A stretch of 7,242 bases of DNA, taken from positions 1 through 7,242 of the forward strand of contig CAZLGM010000177.1 in the NCBI GenBank assembly GCA_964558875.1. Reading direction: 5' to 3'. Below are positions 1 through 6,622 of the stretch, piece by piece (positions within the stretch are counted from its first letter, which is position 1; every line of letters starts with the position of its first letter). Position numbers and translations under genes: made by a program. Source of the stretch: CAZLGM01 sp964558875. Its GTDB lineage: Bacteria; Desulfobacterota; Desulfobulbia; Desulfobulbales; Desulfocapsaceae. Under the pieces are notes generated by a model. That model made no database searches, had not been told where the DNA came from, and was given only the letters and a program-made list of their open reading frames with translations.

Positions 1-617
1 TGGCAGCACTCTTCGATGTGGCCTTCAGCGTGGCTATCGCCTATGTAGTGCTGCGAACAAATGTTATTGGCAGGAAATGGCTCGATTACATCGGCACCGG
101 GGCTCTTGCCATCCCCGGTGTTGTTTTGGGTATTGGTTATCTGCGAACATTCAACGATTTTAATGTACCGTTTATCGACAAACCTTTGGCAAGCTGGTGG
201 GTTATTATTGTTATCGCCCTGGCCATCAGGCGGCTGCCATACGCATTGCGAGCCTGCACCGCCGCCCTGCACCAGGTTTCCATTTCACTTGAAGAGGCGG
301 GGGAAAATCTTGGGGCCAACAAACCAACAGTGGTTCGAAAAATTGTGGTGCCGCTCATGGCTGGGGGTATTGTCGCTGGATTCATCACCAGTTTTGCGAC
401 TGCCGCTGTTGAGCTTTCCGCTACCCTGATGCTGGTCACGGCCGAGTCAGACGCGCCACTGGCCTATGGTATTTATGTTTTCATGCAGAGTGCGGCAGGT
501 CGTGGACCTGGAGCGGCGCTTGGTATTGTTGCGGTTATCGTGGTGGCCATCGGCACATACCTGTCCCACCACTTCATTGAACGAAATAAGAAAATGCAGG
601 CGACAACGCCAGGATAA
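1..617 (+). CDS. ABC importer permease, Fbp-like (5' partial)
   Basis: This is the C-terminal part of an inner-membrane permease of a binding-protein-dependent importer. The frame is open to the window edge: in-frame codons before the GTG at 18 read AALFD, so that GTG is an internal valine and the gene begins outside the window. About 204 residues are visible. Numbering from the GTG, there are hydrophobic membrane segments near 1-13, 25-44, 59-72, 112-142 and 165-184. A cytoplasmic EAA loop lies at about 92-114 (EEAGENLGA then a basic stretch), the coupling helix that docks on the ATPase. The ELSATLML stretch and the final segment resemble FbpB-type ferric iron permeases, which are usually over 500 residues with two permease halves; this would be the second half. 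It ends in TAA, 5 bases before the ATPase gene. Substrate is not provable from sequence; iron(III) is the best guess, with 2-aminoethylphosphonate, polyamine or sulfate as alternatives. Confidence 0.9.
   Translation, partial: AALFDVAFSVAIAYVVLRTNVIGRKWLDYIGTGALAIPGVVLGIGYLRTFNDFNVPFIDKPLASWWVIIVIALAIRRLPYALRACTAALHQVSISLEEAGENLGANKPTVVRKIVVPLMAGGIVAGFITSFATAAVELSATLMLVTAESDAPLAYGIYVFMQSAAGRGPGAALGIVAVIVVAIGTYLSHHFIERNKKMQATTPG
611..614 (+). promoter_or_regulatory. Ribosome binding site for the ABC ATPase gene
   Basis: An AGGA core lies 8 bases before the ATG at 623, inside the last codons of the permease gene. It supports 623 as the start even though this places the Walker A motif slightly further from the N-terminus than usual. 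Confidence 0.6.
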
Positions 618-622
618 TCATC

Positions 623-1702
623 ATGAGTTTAGCTAGCCAAGTACAACGGGTCAGTTTGAAGATCATCGATCTTCACGTATCCTTCGGTCAAACCAAGGTG
701 CTGCAAGGTATTAATTTGACCATTGAACCGGGAGAATTCTTTGCCTTCCTGGGGCCATCCGGTTCCGGAAAATCCACTCTCCTGCGTGCCATTGCCGGTT
801 TCGGACCCGTACCAAAAGGACAGATCCTAATAGATGACGAAGATATCGCTTCTCTGCCGCCCTGGAATCGCGATGTGGGTATGGTCTTTCAGAATTACGC
901 CCTGTGGCCCCATATGAGCGTTCGTAAGAATGTGGCCTTTGGTCTGAAAGAACGCAAAGTTGATAAAGGATCATTGGGCAGCCGGGTGGAAGAAGCGCTG
1001 GATATGGTAGGCTTGACTCACCTTGCAGACCGATATCCTTCACAGCTTTCCGGCGGACAGCAGCAGCGTGTCGCCCTTGCCAGAACCATTGTCATTCGGC
1101 CAAGGCTGCTGCTGCTTGATGAGCCGCTGTCAAACCTTGACGCCAACCTCCGTGTCCAGATGCGTAACGACATCCGAAAACTCCAGCGGCAGTTGGGATT
1201 AACTACAATTTTCGTCACCCATGATCAGGAAGAGGCCAACACTATATCGGACAGAATGGCGGTACTCGACAAAGGAATTATCCAGCAGATCGGCACTCCT
1301 GTAGAGCTGTATGACTGTCCGGTAAATCAATTTGTCGCTCATTTTCTTGGCACCACCAATTTGATCGAGGGCGAGGTCGTTGATCAAAATGGAAAAAGCG
1401 CTTTGAAAGCGGACGATGGAACCATCTTCCCTTTACCTCACCGTGTCGATTATCACAAAGGAGCTATTGTTTTCCGACCCCAGACAGTGAACATCATTGG
1501 GGAAAAAGAGAACTGCGACTGTTTTGATGGAACTATCGAATCGATGGAATTTCTTGGATCTATTGTGCGCTACACAACCAAAGTGGGAGAAAACCGGGTG
1601 TTGGTCGAACAAAAACACCAGCGTGATAAATCCGTTTTTCAGGAAGGGGACATTGTTCGAATACACATCCCACAGGAGCAGGTGCTGTTTGTTCAGAGTT
1701 GA
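623..1702 (+). CDS. ABC importer ATP-binding protein, FbpC/PotA type
   Basis: Cytoplasmic ATPase that powers the importer whose permease is encoded just upstream. The 359-residue length is typical for an ATPase with a C-terminal regulatory domain. Visible motifs are an A-loop aromatic (F21), Walker A GPSGSGKST at 44-52, Q-loop Q90, signature LSGGQQQR at 142-149, Walker B LLLLD at 162-166 followed by catalytic E167, D-loop SNLD at 170-173 and switch H200 in FVTHDQEEA. All catalytic residues are intact. After about residue 240 the FLGTTNLIEGEV junction leads to a beta-rich TOBE-like region (about 245-357, with VFRPQTV near 283-289), as in FbpC, PotA and CysA relatives. Family membership is certain, but the substrate (ferric iron, phosphonate, polyamine, sulfate) cannot be decided without the binding protein. 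The gene ends 12 bases from the stop of the opposing HD-GYP gene. Confidence 0.95.
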   Translation: MSLASQVQRVSLKIIDLHVSFGQTKVLQGINLTIEPGEFFAFLGPSGSGKSTLLRAIAGFGPVPKGQILIDDEDIASLPPWNRDVGMVFQNYALWPHMSVRKNVAFGLKERKVDKGSLGSRVEEALDMVGLTHLADRYPSQLSGGQQQRVALARTIVIRPRLLLLDEPLSNLDANLRVQMRNDIRKLQRQLGLTTIFVTHDQEEANTISDRMAVLDKGIIQQIGTPVELYDCPVNQFVAHFLGTTNLIEGEVVDQNGKSALKADDGTIFPLPHRVDYHKGAIVFRPQTVNIIGEKENCDCFDGTIESMEFLGSIVRYTTKVGENRVLVEQKHQRDKSVFQEGDIVRIHIPQEQVLFVQS

Positions 1703-1714
1703 ACTGCTATGTGA

Positions 1715-3196
1715 TCAGACCAGAAATTCAGCAGGCTGGATGTTGAGCTCTGATGGATGGTAGGTTTTTTCGATGGGGATATCAAAACCGCAGGTTACCG
1801 GGTTCAATGGACCCAGATCAATGGTTTCACCTTGTGAATAATCGCCACCAGTTTCGGTTTCAAGGATCATCACCTGCAGCCTGGCCGGTTCCTTTTCTTT
1901 CGATTCGTATTTACTGACAATCCCCATCCTGCCATCAGCCAGTTTCAGCACCGTTCCGACCGGGTACATACCCATCATATTGACAAACACCTTTAACAGC
2001 ACAGGATCAAAGCTGCGATTGGACTCCTTGAGCATCTCTCCAAGCGCCTTGTCAGGACTCCAGACCGTATCTCGATACACCCTGGGAGAGGTCACCGCGT
2101 CATACATATCGGCGATGGCAACAATTCGGCTGAACAAGGATTGCGGGGTCTTTCGCGGAGTCTGTGGATAGCCGGAGAGATCGAATTTCAAATGATGCTC
2201 AAAAGGAGCCAGGAGAATCTGGGCCTTTTTTTCATAGGAGGTGCGGAGACGGATAATTCGCTGAACACTGTTGAGTGTGTGCCTTTTTAAAGTAGCATAT
2301 TCCTTCTCCTGGAGTTTATCCGGTTTATTGAGCAGCCCTTTTGATATATCCAGCTTACCAAGATCGTGAAACAGACCGCTCAATCCCAGACGTTCAAGTG
2401 AAATTCTGGATAGCCCAATGCGCTGGCCAAGCCAGATCGACAGGATGGCCACATTGACGGAATGGGTGAACAGATAATCGTCATAATCACGAATTGTACT
2501 CAAGCCTACCAACGTTGTATCATTACCCAGAATCAGGTCCACCATGTTCTGCACCAGATGGACCGATTTACAGACAGAACCGCCTCTGCCGGCAACAATC
2601 TTTCCCGCCACTTCATCGAGGGATTCCATGGTGCAGCTGTATGTGGAGATCGCTTTCTGCTTCTGTTTGATAGCGGTCTGCCGTTCAATATCATCGGTTT
2701 CCTCAAGGGCCTCCGACAAAACATCGAGCATTGATTCCGGCTCTTCATGTTTATACAGTTTGACCCAGTTGTAATTTTCCTTATTGAGTTCAATAGTCAG
2801 CCAGACAAACGGTTTTTTCTGTTTGACACAATCATTAAACAGTCTGGCAAAGGTGACCAGTTCGGCTGGCCGACAATCCTTCACCTCCGGATAGAAAAAA
2901 AGGCCGTCGATCTGTCGCTCTTCAAAATAGACCGTCAGTTTACGAAAAAGAGTGGCAAAATTGCGCTGGTAAAAGATCTTTTCTTCCTGCAGATAGACGA
3001 CGCCACTGTTAATAGCCAGAGACAGCTCACCGGTTTGTTTCATCAAGAGAGAGGCGAGCCGTTTGAAGATCTCTATAGTGCTCGCCACCCGCTGATTGTT
3101 ATCCTCATAGATCTTACTCACCGTCAGCAGATTGACAAAGGACTGCATGAACTCATGTCCTCTATCCTGTATGATATTATCGGTCATCGAATCCAT
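1715..3196 (-). CDS. HD-GYP domain protein, predicted c-di-GMP phosphodiesterase
   Basis: 493 residues with no evident signal peptide or membrane segment, so probably cytoplasmic. Residues about 17-150 form an N-terminal module resembling that of the upstream HEAT protein; 155-185 is a charged linker; about 225-405 is the HD-GYP domain; about 410-475 is a small beta-rich tail opening with YPVGTVLKLADGRMGIV. HD-GYP domains hydrolyse cyclic di-GMP using a metal centre. The expected ligands are present: H245, H277-D278 (HDLGK, K281), H306, H334-H335 and D363 (ADMYDA), with GYP at 342-344. The GYP motif reads HHLKFDLSGYP, so the usual E after HH and G after D are replaced by L and L. Y241 sits where three-metal enzymes carry a Glu, suggesting a two-metal site. 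The first ATG lies one base after the upstream stop, implying coupled translation. Met4, preceded by GGAT, is an alternative start. Activity is predicted, not shown. Confidence 0.93.
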   Translation of the reverse strand: MDSMTDNIIQDRGHEFMQSFVNLLTVSKIYEDNNQRVASTIEIFKRLASLLMKQTGELSLAINSGVVYLQEEKIFYQRNFATLFRKLTVYFEERQIDGLFFYPEVKDCRPAELVTFARLFNDCVKQKKPFVWLTIELNKENYNWVKLYKHEEPESMLDVLSEALEETDDIERQTAIKQKQKAISTYSCTMESLDEVAGKIVAGRGGSVCKSVHLVQNMVDLILGNDTTLVGLSTIRDYDDYLFTHSVNVAILSIWLGQRIGLSRISLERLGLSGLFHDLGKLDISKGLLNKPDKLQEKEYATLKRHTLNSVQRIIRLRTSYEKKAQILLAPFEHHLKFDLSGYPQTPRKTPQSLFSRIVAIADMYDAVTSPRVYRDTVWSPDKALGEMLKESNRSFDPVLLKVFVNMMGMYPVGTVLKLADGRMGIVSKYESKEKEPARLQVMILETETGGDYSQGETIDLGPLNPVTCGFDIPIEKTYHPSELNIQPAEFLV

Positions 3197-3197
3197 A

Positions 3198-4991
3198 TCA
3201 AGAATTTGCGGCTTTCTTTGAACTGTTCAAAGCGCTTTTGCAGCTATTTCGAATGCTTGGTAACAAGCTCCTTTTTCCCTTTTTCAATACCCGTTTTGCC
3301 TCAGGCAGCTGCAGGGCGGCAAGTGAAAGAGCAGCACCTTTCTTATGAACCGCCGTATTTTTCTGAACCATATTTTTGAAGTTTGTCTCAAAGAGAATTC
3401 TTTTCAGAAAAGGAATAGATTCGGCTGAACCACATTGCCCCAAAGCCTCATAACATCCAAGTAAATGTTCAGGATCATTCTGTTTAAAAGAGGGACGATG
3501 ACAATAGTTCAGCAGAGATCTCTCCAGTTTCGCATCCCGGTTTCGCCCCATATGCATAAGCACCCGTTTTCTAATCGGCTCATACGGGTCATCAAGGAGA
3601 AAAAACAAGCTTTTGACAACAGCCGGCTCTTTGGCCAACAGTTTTCTTGACACCTTATTCCTGATGACGTTGGAGTCATGTTTTGTCAATTGGGTCATAA
3701 GCGTAATAAATTCATCCCGTTTTAACATTCCAAGAACAGGGAGAAAAGCTATAATCAACTGTTCGTCAAAGGTTGACATCAGTTTTGAAAACAGTGGAAC
3801 ATTTTTTTCGATATGAAACACGACTGTTTTCAGAAAAGGCTGCTCATATCTTTCCTGGTCGATTTTCATAATAAGAGGCGCAAGAGTCTTGAGAATACCC
3901 GGTTTGAGCAGACGTAATACCGGCCATAAATATTTTAAATTATTGACTTCCTCTCTTTCCCACTCTTCATTGAGAAAACGGGGGATAGTCGTATAACATC
4001 TTGACTTTGAGATGGTTTCGATAAAACTATCCAAATGCGGCAGCGTCCATTTTCTCTTGGAGGCCAACACTCCTCTTAACTTACTGATATTGTATAGAAT
4101 AGTATAGGACGCTTTGTATTTACCCATCCTGAAGGAATGAATAAGCCGATCTTCGAGGAACTGCATCGATTTGACAAAATCCTGCTCGTTTTGCTGCATC
4201 ATCAGGGTGAGCATAAGGACTTCAGAAACGGAACCGGTATGATCCCGGCTTTCTTCCTCTTCAACCAGCCTTTTTAGATACAGCTCTTCTTTTTCGGTGA
4301 GTTTCCATAGGTCCTTCCCTGCAGCCATAAGAGGAAACGGTGTACCTCCACCCATGGAAGCAGCTGATCCCGATTCACCGTGCTGGTCCTCCCGGTTTTG
4401 ATGATCATTCGTTGCTTTTCCATCTTCCAGTTCTTCCAGATCGACAGCCTGATATTTGGTCAGATCAAGCGGTGGCCCATTTTTCAGGACAAGATCGATT
4501 GCTTCATATTCAATATGCGGGAAATCATGTTCCCACAGAGCTGTTACTATATCGCCGTCACTGACGGGTGTGATCACCCGATATTCGTTAATCAGCTCGA
4601 TAAAATTCTCGATCTCATCTTTGGTTACCCCTTCACGAAACTCAATCCATTTGACTCCATCTCTTGACAGCAGAAAGGCAATATTGGACTCACCTTCTTC
4701 ATCATGATGGATCTGCTCGTTCTTATAAAACAGATGACCATGGTCGACAAAAATTCGCAGGACCCCATGCTGGCTAAGAAACGTTTTTAAGCCCGTGAGC
4801 AGCCTGTTAACATAACCTATTGATATGGTGTGATTCTTTGGATAGAGTGTATAGCTTTTCAGCGCCCCGTTCAAATTAATGATCAGGTTCTTTGCCTCAG
4901 CTATAGCTTCACTGTTTTCGGAAATAGAGGTATCCGAATCGACAGAGACAGGCTCAGGTTGACGGGCTGTTTTCTCTACGGCAGGTCTCAT
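3198..4991 (-). CDS. HEAT-repeat protein with N-terminal module shared with the HD-GYP partner
   Basis: 597 residues, no signal peptide or membrane span, probably cytoplasmic. After a polar 25-residue start, residues about 33-168 form a mixed alpha/beta module (LYPKNHT at 49-55, LRIFVDHGHLFY at 78-89, then ALWEHDFPHIEY at 151-162) that appears homologous to the start of the HD-GYP protein. A polar low-complexity linker follows (about 185-225, rich in D, H, G and S). From about 230 to 595 the protein is almost entirely helical, with HEAT-like repeats clearest at 409-452, 453-485, 507-535 and 545-585; the end is strongly basic. No catalytic motif is visible, so a scaffold or interaction role is inferred. 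ATG 4991 is the first usable start, because no ATG, GTG or TTG lies between it and the in-frame upstream stop. Its ribosome binding site is weak. The gene is first of a two-gene unit, one base before the HD-GYP gene. Confidence 0.85.
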   Translation of the reverse strand: MRPAVEKTARQPEPVSVDSDTSISENSEAIAEAKNLIINLNGALKSYTLYPKNHTISIGYVNRLLTGLKTFLSQHGVLRIFVDHGHLFYKNEQIHHDEEGESNIAFLLSRDGVKWIEFREGVTKDEIENFIELINEYRVITPVSDGDIVTALWEHDFPHIEYEAIDLVLKNGPPLDLTKYQAVDLEELEDGKATNDHQNREDQHGESGSAASMGGGTPFPLMAAGKDLWKLTEKEELYLKRLVEEEESRDHTGSVSEVLMLTLMMQQNEQDFVKSMQFLEDRLIHSFRMGKYKASYTILYNISKLRGVLASKRKWTLPHLDSFIETISKSRCYTTIPRFLNEEWEREEVNNLKYLWPVLRLLKPGILKTLAPLIMKIDQERYEQPFLKTVVFHIEKNVPLFSKLMSTFDEQLIIAFLPVLGMLKRDEFITLMTQLTKHDSNVIRNKVSRKLLAKEPAVVKSLFFLLDDPYEPIRKRVLMHMGRNRDAKLERSLLNYCHRPSFKQNDPEHLLGCYEALGQCGSAESIPFLKRILFETNFKNMVQKNTAVHKKGAALSLAALQLPEAKRVLKKGKRSLLPSIRNSCKSALNSSKKAANS

Positions 4992-5011
4992 TTCACACCC
5001 ACTGATTGCAT
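4988..5011 (-). other. Possible 7-codon leader ORF overlapping the HEAT gene start
   Basis: Reading ATG...TGA this encodes MQSVGVK. Its TGA overlaps the ATG of the HEAT gene in an ATGA arrangement. An AGGA core (5020-5023) lies 8 bases before its ATG, a better ribosome binding site than the HEAT gene itself has. It could feed ribosomes to the HEAT start by reinitiation. It is short enough to be chance. Confidence 0.25.
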
Positions 5012-5056
5012 CGGGTAATTCCTGCAGGATGAGGAGTTATATCAGTCTTGCCGCAT

Positions 5057-5080
5057 AAAAGAAGAAAAAACTATTTCTTC
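5057..5080 (-). terminator. Weak terminator-like hairpin downstream of the PNPOx gene
   Basis: On the minus strand GAAGAAA (5080-5074), a 6-base loop and TTTCTTC (5067-5061) form a 7-bp stem followed directly by TTTT. The position fits the end of the rph/radical SAM/PNPOx unit. The stem has only two G-C pairs, so it is weak, and it may be chance in AT-rich DNA. Confidence 0.25.
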
Positions 5081-5095
5081 ACGGCCAGATATTGT

Positions 5096-5105
5096 AGTCG
5101 CGACT
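5096..5105. repeat. Perfect 10-base palindrome AGTCGCGACT
   Basis: Self-complementary with no spacer, about 105 bases upstream of the HEAT gene start, and next to a TAAAAT on the minus strand. Such a site could be an operator half or a dimer-binding site, but nothing else in the window repeats it, and no regulator is linked to it. Confidence 0.3.
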
Positions 5106-5183
5106 GTTTATTTTAACACAAAGAGACTGCAATTGACCATGATGTTTTTTACCACACCGGAAGTTGTACACTCGGCCATTATT

Positions 5184-5798
5184 TCACGGATTCCGCACTT
5201 CCTGCTCAGCAGCCAACTCATTAATGAGGCGTGCCGTCTCACGGTCGCCGGGCAGATCTCTTTTTTGAAGATAGGCTGCAATCCGTTGTTGTTCATCGGT
5301 CGTTTTTTTCTGTGCCAGATTGGATTTACCGCTGATGGATTCGATCCGAACAGCAACCACGTGACAGGCCTTGAATGCTGGCGTTTCTGCTGTAATGGCG
5401 TCCAAAGCGGGTTGGTTTTCATGGTCTGTAATCAATCTGTTCAGTGCGGCCGCCTTTTCCCGGTTATCTTCAACAATCTCGGCTCGCCCTCTGATAATAA
5501 CGCAGAGATAAAACTGAGTCACCTGGCAGGCAGGTCTTGTCCGGTCAAAATCTCGATCAAGGTAGGCCAGAGGAATATCAACTTCGAAACAGACCTTGGG
5601 ATCCTTGTTAATATTATCCAACTTCTCCCCTTCTACCGCCGTATGGAAGTAGATGGAATCATTAAAATAGGTGTAATTCACAGGCGTGATATACGGATAT
5701 CCGTCGCCGCCTTTGGTCGCCAATCTGCCGATAATACAGCGGGTTAGGATCGTTTCGATTTTGTTTCTATTGATTATTTCGTTCTGATGGCGACGCAT
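5184..5798 (-). CDS. PNPOx/NimA-like FMN-binding split-barrel protein
   Basis: 204 residues of the pyridoxamine 5'-phosphate oxidase-like flavin-binding superfamily, closest by eye to the NimA/COG3467 group of small soluble reductases or flavin-binding proteins. The N-terminal half carries the typical pattern: a short helix, then GRLAT (24-28), GYPYITPVNYTYFNDSIYFH (33-52), the GEKLDNI segment (57-63) and the strand VCFEVD (69-74), which build the FMN-binding barrel. A later strand VIIRGRAEIVED with a helical C-terminus of about 80 residues completes it; the charged tail after about residue 160 is longer than in minimal members. Substrate is unknown: relatives include nitroimidazole reductases and proteins of no known activity, and this is not the vitamin B6 enzyme PdxH. 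ATG 5798 has a good AGGAG 5 bases upstream. It follows the radical SAM gene by 35 bases, probably in the same transcript. Confidence 0.88.
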   Translation of the reverse strand: MRRHQNEIINRNKIETILTRCIIGRLATKGGDGYPYITPVNYTYFNDSIYFHTAVEGEKLDNINKDPKVCFEVDIPLAYLDRDFDRTRPACQVTQFYLCVIIRGRAEIVEDNREKAAALNRLITDHENQPALDAITAETPAFKACHVVAVRIESISGKSNLAQKKTTDEQQRIAAYLQKRDLPGDRETARLINELAAEQEVRNP

Positions 5799-5803
5799 GA
5801 TTA

Positions 5804-5808
5804 CTCCT
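5804..5808 (-). promoter_or_regulatory. Ribosome binding site for the PNPOx-like gene
   Basis: AGGAG on the minus strand, 5 bases before the ATG at 5798. It is the clearest Shine-Dalgarno sequence in the window and fixes the start of this gene. Confidence 0.8.
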
Positions 5809-5833
5809 GATGATTATGCTCTTTTCAAACAGT

Positions 5834-6616
5834 TTACATATCCAGACCAGGCTGCCGGGCAAGTTGAATCCCAACAACTTCCTTGATCGACTCTTTCCAG
5901 CGAATCAACGGATGCTCACGGAGCTGCCGGTATAATTCGTTAATCTTTTGATCACTCTGTTCCCATTTAACGCGCTCTTTTTCCTTTTGCATCTCACCGG
6001 AAGAGTCGATCACGCGTCTGTCGATCTTATTCATTTTCCCCAGCCAGATGGAGTGGGTCACATAGGGTTGTAAATCGGAAATCATCCTGGCAACGTTATT
6101 GATATCCAGCATCGGCTCCACACTGACCGAGGTCTGAAAACCTTGCTGATGCGCATGGCGCAAACACTGTTTTCTCTCCCGGTAACCAGGCGCACCTGGT
6201 TCCCAGAAGGATAAAATCCTGTCATCATCAGCGGTAATTGTAAAGCGGAAAAGAAGTTTTTCCTGATAGGACTGAAACGTAGAGCAGATGGCCTGGATGC
6301 ACTCAAGATGCGGCTTGGAAACAATCAATACACGATTGCCGGCTACAAACAGTTTTTCCAGAATAACAAGGCAGGCTGTAAGATTGGCGGGGACGATATC
6401 ATGACGGCTGGGAAACATGACCGGTCCCGGGTAAAGCGGATACTCAGTCTCAAGCTGCCGGTGTTGGATGATGATATCCGGCCAATCTTCTACAGAAAGG
6501 CTCTTTTCACGGACTGCTGCATCATAACGTGCATAACAGTACCGGCAGTTGTGGGGACAGCCTGTACAGCAATTAACCGTAGCCACGGCCCATTCTCTAG
6601 TGCCGCTTATTTTCAC
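5834..6616 (-). CDS. SplB-like radical SAM protein, substrate unknown
   Basis: 260 residues of the COG1533 (SplB-like) radical SAM family. The cluster motif is C20-x3-C24-x2-C27 in TGCPHNCRYCYAR, binding a [4Fe-4S] cluster that cleaves S-adenosylmethionine. Two further cysteines (C16, C17) precede it. Downstream family landmarks are the PGPVMFPSRHDIVP stretch (63-76), VLIVSKPH (96-103), FTITADDD (125-132), the EPGAPGYRER segment (139-148) and VSVEPMLD (164-171). These match COG1533 proteins of unknown function rather than true spore photoproduct lyase, which is longer and occurs in spore formers. The start is GTG 6616, in the same frame as rph and just after its double stop, with no convincing ribosome binding site, so reinitiation from rph is likely. 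Placement after rph gives no functional clue beyond co-transcription. Family assignment is firm; role is unknown. Confidence 0.87.
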   Translation of the reverse strand: MKISGTREWAVATVNCCTGCPHNCRYCYARYDAAVREKSLSVEDWPDIIIQHRQLETEYPLYPGPVMFPSRHDIVPANLTACLVILEKLFVAGNRVLIVSKPHLECIQAICSTFQSYQEKLLFRFTITADDDRILSFWEPGAPGYRERKQCLRHAHQQGFQTSVSVEPMLDINNVARMISDLQPYVTHSIWLGKMNKIDRRVIDSSGEMQKEKERVKWEQSDQKINELYRQLREHPLIRWKESIKEVVGIQLARQPGLDM

Positions 6617-6622
6617 AACTTA

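Larger units (their letters stand above)
4992..5183. other. Intergenic region upstream of the HEAT/HD-GYP unit
   Basis: This 192-base gap separates the PNPOx-like gene from the HEAT gene, all on the minus strand, and is the only sizeable non-coding stretch in the window. It is AT-rich relative to the genes. It holds a terminator-like hairpin (5057-5080), a 10-base palindrome (5096-5105) and a possible leader ORF (4988-5011). The promoter for the HEAT/HD-GYP pair should lie here. A TAAAAT on the minus strand just before the palindrome resembles a -10 box, but no good -35 is found at the right spacing, so no promoter is called. I see no RNA gene or riboswitch in it. Confidence 0.6.

Noticed and set aside
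18..20. GTG at 18 as the true start of the permease
   Set aside because: The frame continues upstream to the window edge (AALFD), and the visible protein is only the C-terminal half of this family, so the gene is truncated by the window.
2747..3379. Plus-strand open frame of 210 codons opposite the HD-GYP/HEAT junction
   Set aside because: It lies antisense to two well-supported genes, its protein has no recognisable family character, and it spans the boundary of both genes. It is a shadow frame.
5133..5747. Plus-strand open frame of 204 codons opposite the PNPOx-like gene
   Set aside because: The minus strand encodes a clear FMN-binding split-barrel protein with a strong ribosome binding site; the antisense product has no family features.
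5184..5798. PdxH, pyridoxamine 5'-phosphate oxidase proper
   Set aside because: The fold family matches but the sequence pattern is that of NimA/COG3467-type proteins, without the PdxH C-terminal signature.
5834..6616. Spore photoproduct lyase (splB)
   Set aside because: The protein is shorter than SplB and lacks recognisable SPL-specific segments apart from the shared radical SAM core; only the broad COG1533 relation is supported.
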